NCBI GenBank assembly: GCA_945787305.1
Contig: CALZIH010000047.1
Span: 1 to 12,558 of the forward strand
DNA from: an uncultured Desulfobulbaceae bacterium
GTDB taxonomy: Bacteria > Desulfobacterota > Desulfobulbia > Desulfobulbales > Desulfobulbaceae
Direction of reading: 5' to 3'
DNA: 12,558 bases
Positions 5,441-11,842 of this stretch are shown here, one piece after another (positions within the stretch are counted from its first letter, which is position 1; every line of letters starts with the position of its first letter). The notes below the pieces were generated by a model. That model searched no databases and was not told where the DNA came from. It saw only the letters and a program-made list of their open reading frames with translations. Position numbers and translations under genes: made by a program.

Positions 5441-7375
5441 ATGACGACTTATATTTCAACCCCGATTTATTACGTAAATGCCATGCCCCATCTTGGGCAT
5501 GCATACACCACTATTGCCACAGATACCTACAGTCGATACAAACGGTTATGCGGAGACGATGTTCGCTTTCAGACCGGTACCGATGAGCATGGGGAGAAAA
5601 TAGTCCAGGCAGCGGAGAAAGAAGGGGTTGCTCCCAGAGAGTATGTGGACAGAATTTCCGAAGCCTTTCGCCGGACCTGGCCCACACTCTCCATTGAGCC
5701 GGATAACCTTATCCGCACCACTGATGCCGACCATATCCGGACCGTTCAGGCGCTCCTGCAAAAGGTCTATGATCAGGGCGATATTTATTTCAGTGAGTAT
5801 TCCGGTCATTATTGCCAGGGCTGCGAACGCTTTCTTACGGAAAAGGAGTTGGTGGAGGGCAAATGCCCGGATCACCAGACTGTTCCCAAGGAGATTTCGG
5901 AGCAGAATTATTTCTTTCGCATGGGGAAGTATCAGGATTGGCTTATTGACCATATCAAAAACAATCCCGAATATATTACCCCGGAACGGTATCGCAACGA
6001 AGTGCTCTCTTTTCTCAGCGAACCGCTGGAGGATCTTTGTATCTCCAGACCCACAACCCGATTGACCTGGGGAATACCACTGCCCTTTGATGAACATTTC
6101 GTTACCTACGTCTGGTTCGATGCCCTGATCAACTATGTAAGCGGGCTTGGCTGGCCGGATGGAGACGATTTTGCCAAATATTGGCCGGTGGCCGAACATG
6201 TGATTGCCAAGGATATTCTCAAACCCCATGCCATCTATTGGCCCACCATGCTTCAAGCTATGGGCATTTCTCCCTACAAGCGGCTCCATGTGCATGGCTA
6301 TTGGAATGTGGATCAAACAAAGATGTCTAAGTCAATCGGTAACGTAATCAGGCCCAAGGAGCTAGTCGACACCTATGGCGTGGATGTGGTGCGTTATTTT
6401 GTTCTGCGGGAGATGAGCTTTGGCCTGGACTCCTCTTTTTCCACCGAGGCGATTGTTGCCCGCCAGAATTCCGATCTGGCCAATGATCTGGGAAACCTGT
6501 TTTCCCGCTCCTTGACCATGGTGGCCAAGTATGCAGGTGGCAAGGTACCTGTTCCAGGCGGTCTGCTTGAAGCGGATCAGGAATTGGTGACAGCTGTGGA
6601 AGAGATGTTTAACCGCTATCGGCTAGCCATGGATGATTTTGCCTTTCATAAGGGGCTGCAGGCGGTTTGGGAGGTTATCGGTCTGCTTAATCGATATATT
6701 GTTACCAATGCCCCCTGGGAGCTTGCCAAAGATGAAGCCAATAGCGATCGTTTGCAAACGGTCTTGTATTGTCTGGTGGAAGGGCTTCGTGCAATTGCCT
6801 TGGTGCTGCAGCCGGTTATGCCGGTCGCCAGTGGTAAGATGGCCGCAGCTTTGGGGTTGAAAGATCTGATGGACTCGGCAACCATGGAAACCGCAGCTCG
6901 CTGGGGAGTTCTTGAACCCGGAACAGTGGTCGATAAAGGACCACAGCTCTTTCCCCGTCTGGAGAAAAAGAAGAAACAGCAGCCACCGCAGGGGAAAAAG
7001 AAGAAAGCAAAACAGGAACCCAACCCTGTGGATATGGAGGGCTTGATCACCTTTGACCACTTTGGCAAAGTTGAGTTACGGGTGGCTAAGGTCGTAGCCG
7101 CCGAGAAGGTAAAAAAAGCTGACAAACTGCTCAAGCTCAGCCTGTTGGCACCCGAGGAGCGAACGGTAGTTGCCGGAATTGCCAAGTTCTATGCCCCAGA
7201 AGAGCTGGTAGGGAAAAAAGTGATTATTGTTGCCAATCTGAAGCCTGCCAAACTCATGGGTGTTACCTCTCAGGGCATGGTGCTGGCAGCCAAGGAACAG
7301 GATGTGAACGGCAACGAACGGCTTGTGCTCTCGACAGTGGATGCAGATATTGCTCCCGGTTCAAGGGTTGCTTGA
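5441..7375 (+). CDS. metG: Methionyl-tRNA synthetase with C-terminal tRNA-binding domain
   Basis: This 644-residue class I synthetase charges tRNA-Met in the cytoplasm. Motifs: HLGH (17-20, the HIGH signature); a zinc knuckle C125-x2-C128...C142-x2-H145 in the connective peptide, a three-Cys/one-His set as in the Thermus-type enzyme; KMSKS (294-298); an alpha-helical anticodon-binding domain (about 370-510); a Lys/Gln/Pro-rich linker (about 505-528); and a C-terminal EMAPII/Trbp111-like OB domain (FDHFGKVELRVAKVVAAEKV through NLKPAKLMGVTSQGMVLA) that aids dimerisation and tRNA binding. The ATG at 5441 is chosen because it gives the canonical MTTYISTPIYY start; the frame is open further upstream but that part lies inside ricT. 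The ricT stop and this ATG are one base apart, suggesting translational coupling. No good Shine-Dalgarno is seen. Confidence 0.98.
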   Translation: MTTYISTPIYYVNAMPHLGHAYTTIATDTYSRYKRLCGDDVRFQTGTDEHGEKIVQAAEKEGVAPREYVDRISEAFRRTWPTLSIEPDNLIRTTDADHIRTVQALLQKVYDQGDIYFSEYSGHYCQGCERFLTEKELVEGKCPDHQTVPKEISEQNYFFRMGKYQDWLIDHIKNNPEYITPERYRNEVLSFLSEPLEDLCISRPTTRLTWGIPLPFDEHFVTYVWFDALINYVSGLGWPDGDDFAKYWPVAEHVIAKDILKPHAIYWPTMLQAMGISPYKRLHVHGYWNVDQTKMSKSIGNVIRPKELVDTYGVDVVRYFVLREMSFGLDSSFSTEAIVARQNSDLANDLGNLFSRSLTMVAKYAGGKVPVPGGLLEADQELVTAVEEMFNRYRLAMDDFAFHKGLQAVWEVIGLLNRYIVTNAPWELAKDEANSDRLQTVLYCLVEGLRAIALVLQPVMPVASGKMAAALGLKDLMDSATMETAARWGVLEPGTVVDKGPQLFPRLEKKKKQQPPQGKKKKAKQEPNPVDMEGLITFDHFGKVELRVAKVVAAEKVKKADKLLKLSLLAPEERTVVAGIAKFYAPEELVGKKVIIVANLKPAKLMGVTSQGMVLAAKEQDVNGNERLVLSTVDADIAPGSRVA

Positions 7376-7447
7376 CTTTTTCCAGTTTAATACACACCAT
7401 GATGGATGGTTCACCAGTTAACTCCAAACCAGAAATTGTAAATACCA

Positions 7448-7744
7448 ATGTTTATGCTTAGTAATTTTTTGCTTGCGATAGCCAAACTGCTGAATTTTAT
7501 TCTCAGCGTCTATATCTGGATCGTTATCGGTCGGGCAGTAATTTCCTGGGTTAATGCAGACCCTTACAACCCCATTGTCCGCTTTCTCGTTCAGGTGACC
7601 GAGCCGCTACTTGCCAGGATTCGGCGGGTGCTGCCGATTATGGGTGGTCTGGATCTGAGCCCGATGATCCTGATCCTTGCAGTGGTTTTTCTGCAAAGCT
7701 TCCTGGTCCCGACTCTCCAGCAAATTGCTATGACACTTCGTTAA
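7448..7744 (+). CDS. yggT: YggT/YlmG family membrane protein
   Basis: This 98-residue protein has two hydrophobic segments (about 7-32 and 71-92) flanking a loop with the family pattern RAVISWVNADPYNPIVRFL followed by TEPLLARIRRVLP and GGLDLSPMILILAVVFLQ. YggT/YlmG proteins are small inner-membrane proteins linked to cell-division/thylakoid-type membrane organisation and osmotic tolerance; the exact role is unsettled. The gene follows metG by 72 bp, which hold no convincing promoter or terminator, and precedes yggU by 6 bp. A second in-frame ATG two codons later (7454) is an equally possible start. No Shine-Dalgarno is evident. Confidence 0.92.
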   Translation: MFMLSNFLLAIAKLLNFILSVYIWIVIGRAVISWVNADPYNPIVRFLVQVTEPLLARIRRVLPIMGGLDLSPMILILAVVFLQSFLVPTLQQIAMTLR

Positions 7745-7750
7745 TGGCTG

Positions 7751-8044
7751 ATGACGTTTGTCCGGACCCGTGAGGACGGCACCCTGCTGCTCTCCCTCTA
7801 TGTGCAGCCTCGCTCCAGTCGTAATGAGTTTGCGGGGCTCCACGATACTGCCCTTAAACTCCATCTCACCGCCCCGCCCGTTGATGGCAAGGCCAACAAG
7901 GCCGTTGTCGCCTTCCTGGCTAAAACCCTGAAGATTCCTAAATCAGCAATTGTTGTACAGAGTGGTTTAAAAAATCGTCGTAAACTGGTTGCGCTCTCCG
8001 GTGTGAATGAGAGTGCAATCCGGAAACTGCTCAACCTTTCCTGA
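7751..8044 (+). CDS. yggU: DUF167/UPF0235 protein YggU
   Basis: This 97-residue soluble protein matches the DUF167 (YggU) family: LYVQPRSSRNEF near the N-terminus, then LKLHLTAPPVDGKANKAV and a lysine-containing region (LKIPKSAIVVQSGLKNRRK). The family is small, conserved and of unknown function. Pairing with yggT also occurs in E. coli. The start lies 6 bases after the yggT stop with an in-frame stop just ahead, so the ATG is well placed and translation is probably coupled. The final residues LLNLS end the second helix as in relatives. Confidence 0.93.
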   Translation: MTFVRTREDGTLLLSLYVQPRSSRNEFAGLHDTALKLHLTAPPVDGKANKAVVAFLAKTLKIPKSAIVVQSGLKNRRKLVALSGVNESAIRKLLNLS

Positions 8045-8052
8045 ATGAGCTT

Positions 8053-8069
8053 TGGGCTTCTGTCGCCCA
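8053..8069 (+). terminator. Weak hairpin after yggU, possible terminator
   Basis: TGGGC and GCCCA form a 5-bp stem around a 7-base loop, 8 bases after the yggU stop, followed by the T-rich but interrupted TTTCAATTT. The position suits the end of the ychF-yggU block, since a promoter follows about 30 bases later. The stem is short and the T-tract poor. Confidence 0.25.
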
Positions 8070-8097
8070 TTTCAATTTATAAAAATAACCCTCTGTC

Positions 8098-8126
8098 TCG
8101 ACTTCTCAAATTTTGCGGCCTATACT
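8098..8126 (+). promoter_or_regulatory. Sigma70-like promoter for the seven-helix membrane protein
   Basis: TCGACT (4 of 6 consensus bases) is separated by exactly 17 bp from TATACT (5 of 6). It lies in the 151-bp gap between yggU and the next gene, giving a leader of about 65 bases. It is the best promoter match on the plus strand of this window found by eye. Confidence 0.45.
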
Positions 8127-8195
8127 GTAGTGAAATGCGGTTAACTAGCTCGTGGTGCGATATCAGGCCGAGCGCATGTACAAGAGGGAGCAACA

Positions 8196-9650
8196 ATGAA
8201 TACAGCGTTAAAAAATTTCGGGACGCTTTTTACCGAGACCTGGGGACAGTATAAGGAACGAGCCCTGACCATCCTGGGGGTTATGTTGCTCATTTTCATG
8301 ATTATTATCGGGGGAATGACGCTAGCCGGTGTTGTTGCTGGCTTTACTCTCGGTGGCTTTGATACGGTTGTACAACAGGCCCAGGGCGGACAGTTTAATC
8401 TGCCGGTTCTGCTCGTTTTTTGTTTGTTTTTTCTGGTGATTACGGTCCTGGTTCTGTGGTATCAGAGTGCAATCATTGCCGTAGTCCTCGACGACAACAT
8501 GGGGGTGCGCGAGGCATTACGGGTTGGTTGGCAACGGCTCTGGTCAGTGGGTTGGATTTTCATGCTGGGCGGTTCGATCCTCATGAGCGGTTTTCTCCTC
8601 TTTCTGGTCCCAGGAATACTCTTATCCATTAGTCTGATGTTTGCGCTCTATCCGTTGTATGATGATGATTTACGCGGCATGGATGCCCTCCAGGCCAGTC
8701 GGAGCTATGTGAAAGGGAGATGGTGGAATACCCTTGGTAAAGCATTGATTATATGGCTCATTGCCATTGTTCTTGATTTGATTCCCTATGTCGGACCATT
8801 TGTGAATCTTCTCTTTATGCCATTTCTCCTTCTCTTTTTTGTCGCCATGTATCGGAATCTGAAAGAAACAGCAACTGAAACGATGGGAGATGCCGGGAGA
8901 ACCGGAATGTGGCTGCTTGCAGTACTTGGTTTTATCCTGATGTTGGCTGGGATGATTGGAGCCGTGGTGAGTCTTGGTCCCCAGCTGCCTGGCCTTTTAC
9001 AGCAAACACAGAGTCAGGCCGATCGGCAAGTTGATGCCCAACTGCCGCAGGTGGTACCGCCGATCTCCCAAAGTGGAGAGGAGGAGCAGGATGTGTTGGC
9101 ATCTACCGAAACAGGAGACAGTATATGGCATGACCCGATTGGTGATGTTACTGAGTTCGGTGTCGGGCGCTGGCTTGACCTGCAGGCAGTAACCGTAAGG
9201 GCTGATGGAGGAACGCTTTTGATCGATCTCCATACAGCTACTCCCCTGAGCGCAGCCTTTAATGCCGCGTCAACCACCGCTCAATCCATTTATCGGCTTG
9301 CGATTGTGTATTTTGATAGCGATGTCGACCGTGTGACCGGTGGCAAGGCAGGGAAAGGTGCCGGGCGTTCAGGGTATGATGTCGGTTTTGATATCAACCT
9401 TGAGGCGCCGCGAAATGACCCTGAAAATGGTCAGGTCCATGTCGGCCTTTTTCGTCTTGAAAATGGAGTGCGAAGGTTTCTAGGTCCTCTGCCGGAAGAT
9501 CATGTGCAGGTCCGGGGCAATCAGATCCGACTGCACCTTCCATATGAAACCCTTGGTATCCAGGCCGGAAACCAGGTTCGGATGAGCTTCCTCGAAGCTT
9601 CCCAGGAGCAGGGCAGCGGCCTGTCTAAAGATAAGCTAATCGATTTATAG
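8196..9650 (+). CDS. Seven-helix membrane protein with C-terminal beta-rich periplasmic domain (unrecognised)
   Basis: I do not recognise a characterised homologue. The 484-residue protein has no cleavable signal peptide. Hydrophobic segments lie near 25-50, 69-98, 117-134, 135-153, 181-197, 200-219 and 237-260. Positive-inside reasoning (KERA, REALRVGWQR, RSYVKGR, YRNLK) puts the N-terminus in the cytoplasm and everything after 260 in the periplasm. The first 222 residues resemble YciC/DUF975/GPDPase-membrane-domain proteins, with an amphipathic AL...W segment before several helices. A Gln/Glu-rich linker (265-300) leads to a beta-rich domain (about 305-475): DPIGDVTEFG, WLDLQAVTVRADGGTLLIDL, then an acidic loop YFDSDVDRVTGG and GYDVGFDINL. 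This pattern recalls DOMON/CBM9-like sandwiches, possibly calcium-binding. GAGGGAG 5 bases before the ATG secures the start. Transcribed from its own promoter-like sequence; converges on htpX with 26 bp between stops. Confidence 0.85.
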   Translation: MNTALKNFGTLFTETWGQYKERALTILGVMLLIFMIIIGGMTLAGVVAGFTLGGFDTVVQQAQGGQFNLPVLLVFCLFFLVITVLVLWYQSAIIAVVLDDNMGVREALRVGWQRLWSVGWIFMLGGSILMSGFLLFLVPGILLSISLMFALYPLYDDDLRGMDALQASRSYVKGRWWNTLGKALIIWLIAIVLDLIPYVGPFVNLLFMPFLLLFFVAMYRNLKETATETMGDAGRTGMWLLAVLGFILMLAGMIGAVVSLGPQLPGLLQQTQSQADRQVDAQLPQVVPPISQSGEEEQDVLASTETGDSIWHDPIGDVTEFGVGRWLDLQAVTVRADGGTLLIDLHTATPLSAAFNAASTTAQSIYRLAIVYFDSDVDRVTGGKAGKGAGRSGYDVGFDINLEAPRNDPENGQVHVGLFRLENGVRRFLGPLPEDHVQVRGNQIRLHLPYETLGIQAGNQVRMSFLEASQEQGSGLSKDKLIDL

Positions 9651-9676
9651 GTCAAGTCGTCGCCGCTAACAACCAT

Positions 9677-10504
9677 TTACATTGCCAACAACCTTTTGAT
9701 ACGTTCTTCCATGGGCGGGTGGGTGGAGAACAGGCGGGCTATGGAGCTTCCCTTGAGAGGGTTGACTATGTACATTTGCGCAGACGCCGGATTGACCTGC
9801 ATGGGGCGTTGTTTATTGTAGTTCGATAGCTTCTGCAGGGCGCTGGCAAGGGCCTTGGGGTGGCCACAGATTTCCGCTCCGGTTCTGTCGGCAATATACT
9901 CGCGGCTCCGGGAAATCGCCATCTGAATGATTGAGGCGGCAAGAGGGGCAACTATCATCATCAGCAGCATGAACAGCGGGTTACCTCTCTCTTCATTGTT
10001 CCTGCCGCCACCAAAAAACATAGCCCATTGGGCCATATAAGAGATTGCACCGGCCATGACCGCAGCAATGGAGGCGATGAGAATGTCCCGGTTTTTAATG
10101 TGGCCCAGTTCATGTCCCAGTACCCCTTCCAGTTCTTCCCTGTTCAATACCTGCATGATACCGGTGGTGACGGCTACGGCAGCATGCTCGGGGTTGCGTC
10201 CGGTTGCAAACGCATTGGGAGTGGGATTGTCAACCACATAGACCCGTGGCTTGGGCAATCCTGCCCGCTGGGCAAGGCGGGCAACCATCTGGTGCAAATC
10301 CTGGGCCTCCGCCTCGGAGACCTCCCGGGCGCCATTCATGGACAAGGCCAATTTGTCCGAATTCCAGTAGGCAAAAAAATTCAGGCCAAGGGCCATGACC
10401 ACGGCAATGATCATACCCTGCTGTCCGCCAAGTGCCTGACCGCCAACCATAAACAGGCCGGTCAGCGCAGCCATCAGGATGAATGTCTTCAGCGTGTTGT
10501 TCAT
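9677..10504 (-). CDS. htpX: Zinc metalloprotease HtpX
   Basis: This is a complete (275 aa) HtpX, an inner-membrane M48 protease that degrades damaged membrane proteins alongside FtsH. Two N-terminal transmembrane helices (about 6-26 and 29-46) precede the cytosolic catalytic region: HELGH (131-135) with zinc ligands H131 and H135 and catalytic E132; third ligand E202 in SREYIADRTGA; and STHPPMEERI near the C-terminus. Further hydrophobic segments lie at about 143-162 and 176-197, with GGGRNNEERGN between them. GGAG (10510-10513) lies 5 bases before the ATG. A promoter-like sequence stands just upstream, so the gene is probably transcribed apart from elbB. In E. coli htpX is stress-induced; nothing here shows which factor controls it. 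Confidence 0.97.
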   Translation of the reverse strand: MNNTLKTFILMAALTGLFMVGGQALGGQQGMIIAVVMALGLNFFAYWNSDKLALSMNGAREVSEAEAQDLHQMVARLAQRAGLPKPRVYVVDNPTPNAFATGRNPEHAAVAVTTGIMQVLNREELEGVLGHELGHIKNRDILIASIAAVMAGAISYMAQWAMFFGGGRNNEERGNPLFMLLMMIVAPLAASIIQMAISRSREYIADRTGAEICGHPKALASALQKLSNYNKQRPMQVNPASAQMYIVNPLKGSSIARLFSTHPPMEERIKRLLAM

Positions 10505-10540
10505 AGCTGCTCCAGCTGTTGATAAAATATATTCGTCTAT

Positions 10541-10568
10541 AAAATAAGAACTGGTATGCTCGGGTCAA
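10541..10568 (-). promoter_or_regulatory. Sigma70-like promoter for htpX
   Basis: On the minus strand TTGACC (10568-10563, 5 of 6 consensus bases) stands 16 bp from TATTTT (10546-10541, 4 of 6). Initiation would fall around 10534, giving a leader of about 30 bases that includes the GGAG. The surrounding sequence is AT-rich. A shifted -10 (TTATAG a few bases on) is possible. Confidence 0.45.
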
Positions 10569-10570
10569 GT

Positions 10571-10596
10571 AAAAATACACAGGGGCTTGGCCCGTG
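10571..10596 (-). terminator. Candidate terminator after elbB
   Basis: On the minus strand CACGGGC-CAA-GCCCCTG can form a 4-bp GC stem with a three-base loop plus two more pairs across a C-C mismatch, followed after GTGTA by TTTTT (10575-10571). It lies about 80 bases past the elbB stop and directly before the htpX -35 box, a sensible place to separate the two units. The stem is short and the T-run displaced. Confidence 0.3.
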
Positions 10597-10677
10597 AACG
10601 ATTGGAGGCGGTTGATGCTGTCTTCACCGGGTAAGCACCAGGAGCTGGGCTTCTTTTCCCTGTGGTTGTCAGGAGGC

Positions 10678-11325
10678 CTAAAATTTCAGCATGGCTCTGA
10701 CCACATTTTCCGCCCCATCGCCTATCTGATCAACCCGGGAATCGAGCATGTAACAGGGGGTGGTCACAATTTTGTTTGGTTCATCGACGACGATTTCACC
10801 CTGCCAAGTAGAGATGTGCTCAGCCCCCATGGCCACTATGTTGTTGGCGGTGCTCTCGTCCTGGCCGATGGTCAGCTTGGCATGGTTCAGGACCTTAGCG
10901 AGAACAACCGGAGCAATACAGAGCGCGCCGATAGGCTTGCCGGCGGCGTGGGTTGTGTAAACGGCTCTGGCAACTTCTTCATTGACCGTGCAGTCGGGCC
11001 CGAGGGCAGCATAGGTGCAGAGATTTTTAGCGGCACCCACCCCGCCCGGGAGAATCAGTCCGTCAAAGTCATCGACCCGATATGCAGACAACGGCTGTAT
11101 GTTACCGCGGGCAATACGGGCGGCCTCGACCAGGACATTGCGCTCTTCGTGCATGTCCTGGCCGGTAATATGATTCAATACATGGTGTTGTTGTATATCC
11201 GGTGCAAAGCATTGGTAGTCAGCACCGTTTTTGTGAATAGCCCACAGGGTCAGGGTTGCCTCATGAATTTCAGCGCCATCCTGATGGCCGCATCCGGAAA
11301 GGAGTACTGCAAAAACTTTACTCAT
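10678..11325 (-). CDS. elbB: ElbB, DJ-1/PfpI-superfamily glyoxalase-like protein
   Basis: This 215-residue protein matches ElbB (about 217 aa in E. coli), a DJ-1/PfpI-superfamily protein historically tied to isoprenoid biosynthesis and reported as a weak glyoxalase. It begins MSKVFAVLLSGCGHQDGAEIHEA, with E19 in the DGAEIHEA segment; ILPGGVGAAKNL (91-102) and the nucleophile elbow GALCIAP with C136 follow, then the H170/ISTW region and DGAENVV. The frame is open 36 codons further upstream, but the start at 11325 is chosen because a perfect AGGAGG precedes it and the protein then aligns with the family N-terminus. The first 8 bases overlap the end of hpt (ATGAGTAA), implying coupled translation. 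Function in this organism is uncertain. Confidence 0.95.
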   Translation of the reverse strand: MSKVFAVLLSGCGHQDGAEIHEATLTLWAIHKNGADYQCFAPDIQQHHVLNHITGQDMHEERNVLVEAARIARGNIQPLSAYRVDDFDGLILPGGVGAAKNLCTYAALGPDCTVNEEVARAVYTTHAAGKPIGALCIAPVVLAKVLNHAKLTIGQDESTANNIVAMGAEHISTWQGEIVVDEPNKIVTTPCYMLDSRVDQIGDGAENVVRAMLKF

Positions 11326-11842
11326 CTGCTCCTCCTCTACAAATTGATGGGAGATTGCGAAAACGTTCTCCATGATCAAGACCGTAACCGACAAGGAAGC
11401 CTTTTTGTACTTCAAATCCTCTGTAATCGACAACGACTTCCGATGCCCGCCGTTCCTTCTTGTCGATCAATGCACAGATTTTAACGGATTCGACATGGTG
11501 CTCCTTAAAATATTGTCGCAGCCATGCCAGGGTTGTTCCCGTATCGACAATATCTTCGACAAGTAAAATGTCTTTTCCCGTCAAATCGATTTCCGGCGGT
11601 TTGGTCAAGCGGATGGTGCCGGATGTGGTGGTTGCGTCGCCATAGCTTGCCACCCGGATAAAATCGATTTCAACCGGCAGCTCAATGGCCCGGGCCAGGT
11701 CGGCAAGAAAAATAAAGGCCCCGTTGAGGACACCGATCAGCACCAAAGGCCGACCTTTGTAGTCCGCAGTAATCCGTTGACCGAGTTGTTCGACTTTCTC
11801 GGCAATCTCCCGGCGGTTAAACAGTATTTCTTTTTCTGTCAT
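11318..11842 (-). CDS. hpt: Hypoxanthine phosphoribosyltransferase
   Basis: This 174-residue type I phosphoribosyltransferase converts hypoxanthine (and usually guanine) plus PRPP to IMP/GMP in cytoplasmic purine salvage. Motifs: PLVLIGVLNGAFIFLADL (32-49, the PPi-loop region); SYGDATTTSG (67-76, flexible catalytic loop); the PRPP-binding LLVEDIVDTGTTL (93-105) with acidic E96/D97/D100; LIDKKERR (125-132); and GLDHGERFRNLP near the end, which carries Mg/purine contacts in the family. The ATG at 11842 is chosen: it overlaps the TGA of the TPR gene as ATGA, a classic coupled start. A GTG five codons upstream (11857) is possible but less likely. The 3' end overlaps elbB by 8 bases. Confidence 0.95.
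   Translation of the reverse strand: MTEKEILFNRREIAEKVEQLGQRITADYKGRPLVLIGVLNGAFIFLADLARAIELPVEIDFIRVASYGDATTTSGTIRLTKPPEIDLTGKDILLVEDIVDTGTTLAWLRQYFKEHHVESVKICALIDKKERRASEVVVDYRGFEVQKGFLVGYGLDHGERFRNLPSICRGGADE
11331..11336 (-). promoter_or_regulatory. Perfect Shine-Dalgarno deciding the elbB start
   Basis: AGGAGG on the minus strand, 5 bases before the elbB ATG at 11325, lies inside the last codons of hpt. It is the strongest ribosome binding site in the window and settles the start against longer readings. Confidence 0.8.

Noticed and set aside
5546..6316. 256-codon minus-strand open frame inside metG
   Set aside because: It is a shadow of metG; the protein shows no recognisable domain and no ribosome site.
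7372..7377. TTGACT at the metG stop as a -35 box for yggT
   Set aside because: No TATAAT-like hexamer lies at 16-18 bp spacing.
9651..9676. Terminator between the convergent membrane-protein gene and htpX
   Set aside because: The 26 bp between stops holds no inverted repeat or T-run; termination, if any, must lie within the opposing genes or depend on Rho.
11326..11433. 36-codon N-terminal extension of ElbB
   Set aside because: It overlaps hpt in another frame; a perfect AGGAGG and family alignment place the start at 11325.
10594..11484. Long plus-strand open frame opposite elbB and hpt
   Set aside because: It is fully antisense to two confidently identified genes, has no family resemblance, and its composition is explained by the codon bias of the minus-strand genes.
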